A stretch of 64,000 bases of DNA from Tubulanus polymorphus (GCF_964204645.1 NC_134025.1:9615001-9679000); one strand, 5' to 3'; shown: positions 49,001-60,813, counted from the first letter of the stretch. Notes: generated by a model not told the origin, from the sequence alone. A program made the numbers and translations.

Positions 49001-49457
49001 AAGCATCCCAATTTTCACGAAGTGTGCGCAAATCTTGTCTGATCGTTTCACGGCCAGGAGCAGCTGTATTAGGGTAAAGCCGTTCACCAGCTTCCACTGT
49101 GTTGTGGATTTGATGGATTTCACTGTCTCTCTCGAGAATCAGTTGTTGAAGCTTGCCTTGACGGTTTTCCATGACATTCTTATCACCACTAATCTCTGAA
49201 CAACCTTTCAGTCGTTCTTTCATATTTTCCAGCCAGGTGCAAGTAGTATCGTATGTCTTGTCATAGTTCTCATGCTCAGTACTGTAGTTTTCCCATTTTG
49301 AGATGACATCTTTGATATTGGTCTTAAGTAGATGATAGCGTGTATTAAGTTGGCTGGCATAGGTAACAAGTCTTGTTTCACTACTTCTCAAATTTTCTGC
49401 TTGATCAGCCAAAGCATCAAATTTGACTTGTTTCTGATTAATATTTTCTTGTAAATC
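46097..49457 (-). CDS. Modular spectrin array, second segment, with a five-part fused exon
   Basis: Exons: 49457-48501 (319 codons, equal to 51+55+109+51+55 fused without introns), 48306-47983 (108), 47898-47746 (51), 47666-47502 (55), 47410-47084 (109), 47000-46848 (51), 46705-46541 (55, GC donor) and 46420-46097 (108). A-type 109 exons carry EAGERLYPNTA..GRETIRQDL. B-type 108 exons carry a DG.EKV start and WIKEMEKK....L..TLEEK. The 51 exons end near QLNNRYQALLTNMK and the 55 exons near SGDKHTIQNR. The segment is helical throughout and inferred to be a rigid or elastic rod. Confidence 0.85.
46539..46540 (-). other. Second non-canonical GC splice donor
   Basis: After the codon for Gln in IERLQ the minus strand reads CAG|GCATGT. 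Ending the exon here gives exactly 55 codons, matching every other 55-type exon of the array, which ends at the same residue. No in-register GT exists. Confidence 0.55.
46731..46754. repeat. (TA)12 microsatellite
   Basis: An uninterrupted TA dinucleotide run in the short intron immediately upstream of the GC-donor exon. Confidence 0.95.
48361..48470. mobile_element. Palindromic MITE-like element, copy 1
   Basis: A 110-bp intronic element whose left arm (GGCTCCAGTTCAACAGTTCC) pairs with the reverse complement of its right end (GGACCCAGTTCCACAATTGT). Similarity continues for about 45 bp (TTAACTCTGAGTTAA against ATAAACTCTGAATTGAA). It shares the core CCAGTTCC with the element at 59580-59684. 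It is noncoding and has the size and shape of a miniature inverted-repeat transposable element. Confidence 0.55.
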
Positions 49458-49542
49458 CTAAAGCAATGCAAAAATAATTGACATTAAAACATAAATCAGT
49501 TACAAGATGTTATAGCTCAGGTTACCCCGGTAACTAACTTAC

Positions 49543-52500
49543 CATAAATTTGTTGACCTGATTCTTCTTTTCATCTGCTGTAGATTTCAGCTCATAATCT
49601 CTTATTTCTGCTTCCATGTCTCGCATCCAATGACTCAGGAAATTAAAGTTTTCATCATAATCTTCCATACCAGACAGTACCTTATTGACTTGGGCCTTCG
49701 TTTCTACAGTCTCATTGACAAATTCATCAAAGTCTTTCTGCAGCGTGTCCAATTCCTTTCGAACAGCTACTCGTCCCGGTTCTGAGCAAGTAGCAAGCAC
49801 TTTTTCGCCCTTTATACATGCCTCTTCAACCTTGGCCTTACCATCATCGCAGCTATCCAACAGATCCTGAATACGATCTGCTTTATTTTGCAGGGAATGC
49901 TTATCACCAGATGATTCGTGGCAAGTGTCCAAGCGATCTTGACCAGAATGAAGCCAATCGCGAGCATTTTGCAATGAATCTTGGTATGCTTGGTGTTGAC
50001 CAACGGTCTCTTCACATTTTTGCACTTGATCCTGATAAAGATGAAATTGTCATCATGACATCATATTCCAGCAAGAAACAGTAACTAAGAAATCATTTAC
50101 CGTAGTTCAAACCACTTACTTTGCTATTGTCATATAGTTTTTGATATCTTGATTTCAGGTCAGCGATCTTGCCAGCAGCATTTGGAGACGACAAAGTCTG
50201 GGCCTTATCTACGATGCCATCCAACATGTTCTCATGAGCGACAATATCTTGACCCAAATTCTGTAACACAAACATTTCAAGAATACATGTTGAGCCACAT
50301 GATATACTGTTATATATTTCTAATAGTGAATATAATGTAATAGAAAGATGGATTCCTCATTGCAAGAAGATAGTTACATTAATAAGCCCTGGCTAATGAA
50401 TGCATCTATATTTCCTTGATGATTTATCATGTCTTGAAAGAGCCGTGACAATTATCTACATGACAGTATAATGTCCAACCAAAGATCTTTCAAATAAATC
50501 AACAAAATGATGATCTTTGATATTATAAATGAAGAATTCTATAATAAAGAATTCTGTTAATTTGCAAAATGCACAATTCATGGTTAATGCAAAATTTCAC
50601 ACAAACAACTATGTTAATTTTCAATCAAAATAACAAATCATATAGAATTTGAAAATGTGATTGGGTGCAAAAGCAAAATTTGCAGGATCAATTATTAATT
50701 ATTCTTTATGTAATGTAGGATATTACAAATCAATCATATAATTAACTCATACTAGTGATTAACGACCAAACCAACACCATGATTCAAAATCAAGGAATAC
50801 AGCAAGCTCAAAGAGCCACACTAATGTAACTATACCCTGTAGTGAAGGAGTGCAGCTTTCTTCTCTGCCAATGTGGCTTTCGGGTCAAGCACGGTGCTCT
50901 GGCTTTTCTCCATTTCTGCCACCCATTTACTAAGTTGTTCATGTCCTTCGTCGTATGATGTCCACTGCAACAAACAGGAATCAATATCGCGTTGTGCTTC
51001 GTTCAAATCATCCGAATAGTTTTCCCACGCATCCCGCAGGGTACGCAATTCCTGACGAATGATCTCACGACCTTCTGAAGCAGTTCCTGGATACAGCTTT
51101 TCACCTGCTTCTACTGCCGAATTGACGAGAGTCAGACATGCATCTTTATTTGCAACCATTTCCTGAAAAAAGATTTATATAATATATCAAGATCTCATTG
51201 TATACACAATCGATTTATAGAAACTTTTGAATTACTGGATATGTGTGAAGAGTACATTAAGAAAATAAAGATAACATAGAAGATTATTCATTGTGACATT
51301 TTCCAGAAGTGTGCATACCTTGATCAGTTCCATGCGATGCTGCACATCCTCCCGATCACCAGTCGTATCTTTTGTATTACTCAGATAATCTTTCAATGAA
51401 TGAATACAATCAGCGGCTTCTTGATATTTCTTAGTGTACATTTCATGGTCGTCAACATTTTTCTCGAATCTGTCCAAGAAATCCTTAGCCGATCCTTTCA
51501 AATTATCATACCGTGAATTCAGCTGATTAGCATAATTGGCGACTTTTGGATCACCCGTACTTCCAGAAATCTTTTGTGCTTGGTTCAAAGCATTGGTCAC
51601 TTCAGCTTGGTGTTTCTGAACATCTTCATTTATAACCTAAAATACATTCAGTCAATAATATAGGCGAACTGAAATACATATTGATGACTTAGTTAATGCA
51701 AAGCATGTCTTTCCTTAGATTGAAAATACCTTAAACTTGTCAAGTTGATCTTTCTTGGTTTTAAGATCTGGTTTCAGATTTGATTCTGAACGAATGTTCA
51801 TTTCAGTGTCCTTCAACCATTGAGATAAATTTTCATTCAAGTCATCATAGTCTTTCCACTGGTCGAGAGCATCTTCTAGTTTATTCCTGAAACAAAAAAG
51901 CTATAGAATGAGGCCCAGTTTCTCTTTTGCATTAGAAAAATAGTATGAGAGATAATGAAATAATTCAATCAATTACTTTGTTTGGGAAAGGGTCTGTTTA
52001 AATTCTTCCCATGCATCCTGACTTCCAGCACACATTTCATCAATGAGATGCTGCTTGTCAGGTGGCAATAGCGATCTCAACAATTCAGTTTTATCTCCGA
52101 TCAATTTGGTCTTCATTTCTCCCTCATCAAGACCAGCAATCAGCTCCTGAAATTCATGCTTTCAATGATTAATTTGATACAAGCAGAGTTATATCTATCA
52201 GCCAAACAAAATTAATCAGTCTTACATTGATAGTGGCTAACTTAGCTTCAATGCTGTACTTATCACCAGATATGTCACTACACCATTGCACTTTTTCCTT
52301 AGCTGTGTTCAACCACCGCTGCTGATCTTGTATAGCCTCTTGATGCTGATGTTCTAATGCTTTTTCCAAATTGGTTTCAACCTTTCCTGCACGTTCCAGA
52401 GCATTGTCATATTTTTTGGATAAGATGTTTCCATCTTTGACCATAGCAGATACCTCTGGAGATTTATTGTATTCGACATTCAGGTCGGCAAGCTCCTTTT

Positions 52501-52549
52501 GCAATTCCTCCATTTGGTCTTCATCTCTTTTCAAAGCCTCACGGATTTT
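49543..52549 (-). CDS. Modular spectrin array, first segment
   Basis: Exons: 52549-52226 (108 codons), 52146-51977 plus 51886-51730 (170+157 nt = 109 codons, split by a phase-2 intron), 51636-51319 (106 = 51+55), 51162-50836 (109), 50260-50120 (47, a shortened 51-type) and 50031-49543 (163 = 55+108). These show the 109/51/55-codon module, two spectrin repeats per 215 residues. Motifs include SGDKYSIEAKL near 52250, GREIIRQELRTLRDAW near 51040 and SGDKHSLQNKADR near 49900. Intron 50835-50261 (575 nt) is AT-rich with nothing recognisable. Confidence 0.82.
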
Positions 52550-52643
52550 CTGAAATTCAAATGAATAAACCATCAATCATAGTTTTTGCTCATAGTTAAA
52601 AGTTTCATGCTTGCACACATTCTAACTTATTTTCAAAACTTAC

Positions 52644-55600
52644 TCGTGCTGCTTGAAGACGTTCAGCAATATCTTTATCATCGCCAGATAAATCATCTAG
52701 TTTAGCTAGTTCATCTCGAGCTGCAATAATTCGCTGCTGAACTGCATCCATGTTGTCTTGGATGTTGTCTTTACGTGAGTTATAGTCATCCACCTTGCCT
52801 TCTAAGTCAATAGCAGCTTCTTGAGCTTTTTCAAATTGTTTATCGAGGTCTTTTTCAATTGCACGTAATGCAGCGATTTGTTCTTCACTGCCGCCTAATT
52901 CTTCTAATCGCTTTATTTCAGCCTTGATTTTCTCACGCATAGATTGCATTTGGGGTAAGTCAGTCTAAAATTAAAATCATGCTCATACAACAAATTTGAA
53001 TGCTTCATGAGTGTTTTAATCCTATCAGTAATAAAGGTACCTTGTATTTAGCTAATTTAGCTTCCATTGAAGTCGAATCATCAAAATGCTGAGCACCTTC
53101 TTCTAATTTTCCAATTGTGTTCTCTAACCAAGTATTCACTTCATCTTTTTTATTTGTAATTTCATCCCAATGATCCTTTTGTTCACCTAAATTCTCACGG
53201 CTTGCAGCTAGTTTCTAAAACGTTTTAAACATGTATCAATGAATGTACATACCATGTATAATACTATGAAATAAGGTACAAATTTTGAATGTTAATTAGT
53301 ACATACCTTTGTCATCTCAGCAAATTTATCATTTACTGAAAGAAGTTTAGCTTGTATTTGATCAGTGGTAAAGGCTGGTAAATTCCCACCCTCTGCCATC
53401 AGTTGGGCTCCCTTCGCATTCAGACTTTCCAATTTCACTTTATGTTTAGCCATCACCTGTTCAGCTTTCTGAAGTGGAATACATTTCATAGATTACATAT
53501 CTATACTTTACAACTGATACGAGAAGACAGCTTTAATAAGGAAATTCACCTTGAACTTTTCAAGGGCAGCTTGGACTTCCTCAGGAGAAGCCAGTGATAA
53601 ATCAAGATTCATGAGCTCTTCAACATCCTTGAGAGCCTCTTGTAATTCGTCATCAGATTCATCAAATTCTCTCCACAGGGAATGCACTGCATCAGCTTGG
53701 TTCTCTTTCTCTTTAGCCTGGAATAACATTGAATGATTGATCTTTAACACTTCAGTCACACATTTCCATAATATGAGGAATAAGGAAAGGTTACACATAC
53801 CTTGTCTTGAACATGCTTTATTTCCTTTTCAACAGCTTCAACAAGGGCTCGGATTTGTGCAGCTTTTTCTGGATCTGTGGCCTCCAAATCCTTAGCCTGC
53901 TGTCGCAAGGCTTCAAGTTGTGGATTATTCATGTCAAGTTCACCTCCAATATTCTATCAATAAGAAACAAAAGTAAGTTTAGCCAGTCAATATTAAACAC
54001 ATCAGTGAGATAATTACTTCTTTGAAAAGCTTAATCACCTTCATAAATTCCTTGAATGCAGCAATTTTTTCTGGGGTGACTGGCTGAGCTAATTTCATGT
54101 CATCAATATTCTTTCCTTGAGCTCTTAACCACATCAACATATTTTCACTTATTTGTTCTGAATCTTTTACTTTACCATCGACCTCATCTAGATGTTGTTC
54201 CTTCTGTTGCAGTTTATTAGATACATCATCCACTTTTGTCAACATGTCTTCAATTCTCAATTTAAAACCTAGACTTTGTTTTGAATCAGGATCGGTAATT
54301 TTTTGCTTAGCAATACCCATCAAGTCATCTAACTCATCACTTTGTTCACCCCATTGTCCAAGCACTTTTTTCAACTCTTCTATTTCAGCCTGTACAGCAG
54401 GAATATCTTCCTTACGTATTTCATTTGACTCGATTTTTCTAACCAATTCTTTCAACCTGTCTTCAGCCTTTTTATGGGTGTCATGATATTCAGTCCATTT
54501 ATCACATAATACATCTCGAGCTTTCACCTGATCATCAGCATCTTTTAATGCATCTTTGAGTTTCTCAATTTTCTCCTTCAATATTTCTTGTTCTTCCGGT
54601 GGCAAATTAGGCAACATAGCTTCCATATCAGTGATTAATTTTTCAATTTCGGGTCTGCGCCTTTTAATATCTTCTTTCATGCCTAAAATCTTATTCTTAT
54701 TGCCTTTCACTTCATCTGCTTTGATGTCTTTAGTCAGATCTAATTTTTCTTGGATTCTGCCCAAGAAATTATTGGCATCTTCTAATCGTGAATACATATC
54801 TTTTTTCTCATCAATTTTCTCCTGCAACTTTTTTATTCTGTCATTTATATTTGCACCAACATCAGACCATTCTTTTTTCAGATCACCCTGTTCATCTGCT
54901 AAAGCCTGAAGCCCTTCTGGTGTCGTAGTAGACCGTAAAACCTGGCTACTTTTCAATGCAGCATTGAGGGTTGGTTGTTCTTTTTGGAGTTGAGCTTGGA
55001 TCATCTATTCAAAGAAATAGAAAATATTATATCTCAAATTTGTGATTTTAGATCATCCTCACTTGAAAAGATCAACATGAAAATAATCTAAACATATAAT
55101 TGCATTTAAATGATAACTAACCTTATATTCCAGTAATTGTTCCTCTAAAACTGGAAGCTGGATACTGTCATAATCTGGATCTTCAGAAAGTTTATCTTCA
55201 AACTCTTCTAATGTTCCCTTTGCTTCCTTCATATCAACGCTGTAAGCCTTCCACTGCGCATGCATACGGTCAATTCTAGCTCCTTTGTCATCTGACGAAG
55301 ACATTATATTGTTCCATTTCCTTTTAAGCTTTTGAATCTCACTGGCAATATTGGGCTGGTCAGTTATCTGATTGGCCTCATCAATAAGACTTTCAAAGAT
55401 GTTACTAAACTCATCACGCTCCTTAAGAAATTCCTGCAAAAAACCAATTCCATAAGTTACATGTGTGAATGAATATTCAGCTCATTTTATGTTGGAGCAA
55501 TGTGATCTTACCTCATGCGTCTGGTAAATTTCAAGGGCATCATCAATGTTATCGCACTTTCTTAATTCACCCTGTAGATACTTGTTAGCTTTATCCATCC

Positions 55601-55838
55601 ATGGCTGTAACTCGTCCAAACGATTTTGGTATTGGTTAAAATGGTTCACATTTGATGACAAAACATCAGTTTTTCCAGCAGTCTGACTAAGTAGATTATT
55701 GTATTGTTTGCGAAGATTAGCAATCTTATTCTTCAATGGAGCCGCTTCTCGAGCCGAATAGTTACTGGATAGGTCTTTTGCTTTCTGTTCAAGCTCATCG
55801 AGTACAGCTCCCTGATCTTCAATTTCTCTGAGTACATC
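52644..55838 (-). CDS. Rod exons leading into the modular array
   Basis: Exons: 55838-55512 (109 codons), 55433-55122 (104), 55004-54039 (322, a fused multi-repeat exon), 53953-53801 (51), 53717-53550 (56), 53468-53307 (54), 53214-53041 (58) and 52964-52644 (107). The 322-codon exon is Lys/Glu/Asp-rich coiled coil carrying a PNLPPEEQEIL loop; a close relative (PTLPPHQQELL) recurs in the exon at 36886-36101. Typical spectrin signatures are DELQPWMDKANKYL near 55600 and VNTWLENTIGKLE near 53130. All joins are phase 0. Confidence 0.78.
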
Positions 55839-55931
55839 CTGTATGATTGAAAGTTCATAAGACTTCATAATATGCAAAACTTCACAGATCAAAATGTATT
55901 AACCAGATAATAAGCTGTTTATGAAATTTAC

Positions 55932-58449
55932 CTGCGCCTGCGCATATTGCATCTCAGGTGACAGTTTAGGATCCAGGGCTTTGTTCAGACGATCTTCCTG
56001 GTCATCCATTACACTATTGAACTCTTCCAATCTCTTCTGGAAATCTTCATGATCTTTATCCATATCATCGAGACTCTGTACTCTTGACTCCAGTTGTTTG
56101 GTTACTGCGTTATATCGGGTATCGATATTATCTAATTCTTTCGCTAAGAATTCCTTTGCTCGATCACCCGTATCAGCACTCAATTCTACGTTAAGAGTTT
56201 TCACCTCTGTCATAACCGGCTCCAGTTCTTGAAGTTGCAATAATTGACGCTTTAAAAAAGAAGAAATAGCATTTCAATATCACCTCTCTGGCTATCACTT
56301 TAAATGTAAGGCGTTTTGACTATAATCCTACCTCTTTGTTCTGCATTTCTTTTCTGAGAGCTTCTGGGCCACTGTTTGTAGCAGATTTGTTTGCTTCAGT
56401 TTCTGCTACTTTTAGATTGTCTTGCATTTTCTTCTTTGAGGATTCATAGTCTTCCCACTTTTGAAGAACTTCCTATTTGAATGAAAGCAAGGGCAATTAA
56501 TTGTAAGAACAACAAACAAAAGAAAATGCATGTGCTTATAATAACTTTTGCTTATCAATTTAATGAAAATTTCATTTTTTTTTAAATAATTTTGACATAT
56601 ATTATTAACAATAAGTTAAACTTACCAGTAGTTTAGCATTCTTGTCCATTGCAGCCTGGCTTACATCGGTCCATTCTTGATCAAGTGTATCCACACATTC
56701 AGGCATGAATGCAGTAGCACTATCATGTGCCTGAAGAACCTTTCCCTCGGCAATGACATCTTCGAGTACACGACCTTCATCATCTATTTTGCTGCACAAT
56801 TTCTAAAGATGAAATGATGAATTGGATATTCTTTCATTGTTAATCATTATAAATACATTTTTAGATTTTATACTTCAAGGATATTAATTGACTGAACACT
56901 GACCTCATAATCTTTAATAGTTCTCTTCAACTTATTTATATCATCTGGTCGCTCTGGTTCTGAAACTTTAGCCTTTATATCAGCAAGCCAAGGCATCTTT
57001 TTGTTCATGACATCTCTCCACTGATAACATGCCAACTTGACCTTAGTTTTCTCATCAGTGGACTCAATTTCTGGCATCAATAGTTTGTAGCGTGCAATCA
57101 CATCTTCAAGTTTCTCTTGAGGGGCTCTAGCATCTGCTTCAGAATAGTCCTGAAGAAGGTCATCAAGTGCATCTACAAGCCATTTGACATCCTCACGTCG
57201 TTGGTCAATATCTGTGACAAGATCCTATCAAGAGAATGCCAAAATATTATTATAATCCACAGATATCTATTGCTCTTGGGTAAACACATTCCTATAAAGT
57301 GCACTCATGACATGGAATAAAAGATCAGTAAGCAGATAGTAAATTGCTATAAGAACATATAAAATATAGGACAACACGAAAGTGGAACAGCCATTGATTA
57401 CACGTGTACATAAATCATTTTGAAATGATTGAAACCAAATCTCATGCTGATATTTCAATAAATGTTGACGTTCGATAGTTTTACTATAATCATAGAATAT
57501 TTTGACAACATCAATGCAAAACAGCCGTCATGCATACTGTAGTAATGAAGCTGGCACAACATTGAAAAATTCAATCTACTTCAAACGTTACCAGTATTTT
57601 CTGGATTGCATCAATATAAAGCTGTTTCAACTAAAATCAACATATAAAAGGGAAAATACCAAATCATTTCAATGAAATTAAATCAAACTAAGATGTGGTA
57701 GAAAGACATTTTTTCATCCAACAAAAATTCATTTTGAGTACCAGTTATGGAGAAGTACGACTTACATCATATTTGGTAACTTTTTGCTTGTAGTCACTAG
57801 CAGAATCAGTTTCATCATCTAAGTCTTGAATTTGTTTTTCGACGTCTGACATCCAATCCGTGAAATGGTCCAATCTGAGAAAATATTGAAAAATGGTTAT
57901 TATTTTCTTCAATTCTGAAATCAAAATAACATATCAGTGGTATAAAAAATAACCTTTCATTGTACTCGTTCCATTGAGCTGGCATTTCCTGCAAGTATGT
58001 ATTCACACAGTCTATATTGCGACCAACAACGTGCCATCTGTCGAGGTATTCGTCATATGCTTCTTGCAATGATGGGTCCTCAGGATAGTAACGTTTTAAA
58101 CTATCACAGATCACTTTCATATCGTTGAGACATTTTTCACTAGTCGGGAAAAATTCACTGTCATGGAAAACCTCCTGAAATGCACAGATGAAAGTTGTTG
58201 TCGAGTAAAGGACCATGTTTAAAAAATTCAACACTGCATCATCTTCAGCTTTACTGATAAGTTAAATCAACCAAGAGATGAATTTACCTGGTGCTTCTGT
58301 TTAATAGGAGCAAGGTCACCATGTTTATCAATCTCAGCCTGTTGCTCATTTAACAGTTTCTCAGCAGTTTCAAGATTATGTAAGAATGTCTCCTCAGGTT
58401 CAGCAAACTCCAATTTCATTTGGCGGATTGGTGCATGGAACAGCACATG
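55932..58449 (-). CDS. Rod exons with a 13-codon micro-exon
   Basis: Exons in transcription order: 58449-58288 (54 codons), 58174-57954 (73 codons + 2 nt), 57874-57766 (36 codons + 1 nt), 57630-57592 (13 codons), 57224-56904 (107), 56802-56626 (59), 56472-56332 (47) and 56249-55932 (106). The phase-2 junction 57954/57874 reads NEYNER-LDHFTDWM across the intron. Helix-A Trp motifs are visible (KWLVDALDDL near 57170, TDWMSDVEKQ near 57845). Intron 57591-57225 shows nothing recognisable. The gene's regular 215-residue module begins further downstream. Confidence 0.72.
57592..57630 (-). CDS. 39-nt micro-exon of the rod
   Basis: Minus-strand GATTTTAG | 13 codons (LKQLYIDAIQKIL) | GTAACG. It has a good acceptor, an acceptable GT donor, is phase 0/0, and its amphipathic sequence suits a spectrin helix. 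Skipping it leaves the frame intact (exon ending KVTKYD to exon starting DLVTDIDQR), so it may be a cassette. The call rests on splice-site reading alone. Confidence 0.45.
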
Positions 58450-59579
58450 CTATAAAACAAATCATGCATCTGTCCTGTAAGACTTTGAGTATATCATACT
58501 ATGCAACTGGACATATAAAATCACAAAATATTGGAAAAATTAGCTGAAATTTGAAAATATGTGAAGCAGGTACGAGATGATCGTATGCTCAGTAGAAATT
58601 CAAGCACAGAAATTAAACACAATAACTAAGTACGGACAAGTAAAATACGGTTGCTTTTTAAAAAGTGCACAGATTTTGACAAATACGAAAATAACATTTA
58701 ACACATATCTTCACACTTCTAGGCCAACTGGTTAACACAACTACTGCTGTCTAACAAATTCAGTCGACCTAATTAGCACCCATATTGCTTTTTTTAAAAG
58801 GCAAAAACATCTGTCTTAAATGCGAAACTACAAATGCTGCGGCTGTCTAACTGGAGCTGTGTGAGTGTTGGTTGAAGAAAGCATCTAGGAAGTATAGGAG
58901 ATAAAATATATATAATATATATTCTAGATGAGTAGTCACTAAAAATATTGAAGAAAGAAATATAACAAAAAATACAAACTTTATTGCTCATCAAAATCGA
59001 ATCACATTCAATTAAACAATTATGAAAATAAATACTGAGAAAAGGTCAGCATAAATCGATTTTAATACACCATTGTGAAAATTATCCAGTAATTTTCATT
59101 GTAATTAAGTTTCAATAGGTGGAATATGATACAAACTTTTGTGTATGTGTATGTGGGTGCTAAACTGCAGTGAAAACCTTCAAGTTAAAAAGCGTTGTTA
59201 ACTTATTTCCAAATTGGGTGAATATTGACAATTCATTGTTGAATATTGAGTACCCAGTACCGGTATGTAAAGTATCTAATTATTTCGCATCAGTTCTAGT
59301 AGTATTCCAAGACAAATGCACCCCCTCCCTCTGTATAACCAAGCTGTAATTAAATTAAATATGACTGACAAGCAAAGAATTCTGCACCATTAGCAAGACG
59401 AAATGTTTTAGTGGGGTAGTAAAGAAGGTGATCAATGTGACAACAAAACCAGGCTCTTGATTGCCAACAATCAACTGAGATTGCATAAGATCATCAAAGG
59501 TGCATAGATCATAGTTTTACCGGTATAATCTATAACCAAACAAAGCAGTGAGGGAAAGTTATATAACCCTTACCAAGCT

Positions 59580-59684
59580 GGATCCAGTTCCATAATTGTT
59601 GATTAAGTTTGAATTATGACCAGTTCATTGGCAATAATTTAGCCAAGAATTCAAATTTGAACCAACGACTAGGGAACTGGCTCT
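59580..59684. mobile_element. Palindromic MITE-like element, copy 2
   Basis: About 105 bp whose left arm (GGATCCAGTTCCATAATTGT) is matched imperfectly by the reverse complement of its right arm (AGAGCCAGTTCCCTAGTCGT), with similarity continuing inward over about 40 bp. It shares arm sequence with the element at 48361-48470. There is no coding capacity. Target-site duplications are not clear by eye. Confidence 0.5.
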
Positions 59685-59879
59685 AATTAAGTGGCATCTG
59701 AAATGATATGACTTTCAAAAAATTCATTTCTCTTATCAATCCGCACAGCAGGATATCCTCTCCGTATCATTATGCCATGTAACAATTCGTTGGTTTGAAA
59801 GGATTATCATAAGATCTAAATCTACATCAATCTAGCAAGGCTACTAATTCATTTTAAGCACTATCTATTGATTTCACAG

Positions 59880-60053
59880 TTATGCCGTAAAGAACATGCT
59901 GAACATGCCAGGGATGCATTTATTGATGAAGTAGATGAAGGAAAGGCAAAATACAAGACTATTGCATCAGGATGCTATATCCCACTAAAACACTCAGTCA
60001 ATGATGATATTATATCATACGTAGGCGTGCTAATTAGGTCGAATAATACATAG
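59880..60053 (+). other. Possible plus-strand 3'-terminal exon, unidentified
   Basis: An acceptor-like tract (TATTGATTTCACAG) ends at 59879 and is followed by a 57-codon open frame. It starts LCRKEHAEHARDAF, ends VGVLIRSNNT and stops with TAG at 60051-60053. An AATAAA hexamer lies at 60083-60088, about 30 nt after the stop. The peptide has a soluble, protein-like composition. I recognise no family, and no upstream plus-strand exon is visible. It may be a nested gene's last exon, a processed fragment or chance. Confidence 0.25.
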
Positions 60054-60811
60054 CAATGTAAAAAACAGAAATCCTCACAAGAAATAAATGCAACTACACA
60101 TTCCATAAACATGCAGCAGAACATTAAGAAATTGAGAAAAGACTCGAGCAGTGAAAGAACAAAATCCAGACATTCTAAAAGCTTAATAATTAGATACGGT
60201 GGCTTGCAATATTCTGGCAGAACTGTGCATAGGTGAGGTGCTTAGATATGTTGCCATGACATGAGAAAAATGTAGTCAGTGAAATTCATCATACAATGTA
60301 CAGTAGTAAGCATTTTGGACCCTCAATTACCGGTATATTACCATGAGCTGATGTTTAAATATCAATATCAATTTTGCGAAATTCAAGATGATCAATCACA
60401 TTGAAGGAAGTACACTGCTATTTAATGTATTCAATGTAAAAGAGATTCTTAAATAGAATCAGGAAGAAGAAAAGAAAAACGTGAGGTATGCAGACAGGAT
60501 CAATGAGAGATTGGAAAATGGTTAAAAAATCACTAATATACATATAGCTAATACACAGTCTGATAGTAGCAATACATATATGGTTAGGAGAAATGGATAT
60601 TACAATTAGATAGATAAACTATCGGCATATCTATGACTTTGGACTGTTCAGATGGGTATACCAGTAAACTAATTCACTAAGGATCTGGCAGAAACTACGT
60701 ACAAAAACATTTCCACTGAAATCTATTCAGTCTCAAGGGAATTGTATATATGGATATATATCCACAATAAAACGAAACCCATGAACAGGCCAAATGTCAA
60801 ATACACAACTT

Positions 60812-60813
60812 GC
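60812..60813 (-). other. Non-canonical GC splice donor
   Basis: The exon ending NWK is followed by AAG|GCAAGT on the minus strand, which is the classic strong GC-AG donor consensus. No GT donor nearby keeps the reading frame and the join to the next exon (starting HVLFHAPIR at 58449). Confidence 0.65.

Larger units (their letters stand above)
58450..60813 (-). other. 2.4-kb intron
   Basis: No minus-strand coding sequence is visible between exons 60948-60814 and 58449-58288. The intron holds a palindromic MITE-like element (59580-59684), three TACCGGTA octamers (59258, 59518, 60328) and a possible plus-strand terminal exon (59880-60053). Confidence 0.6.
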
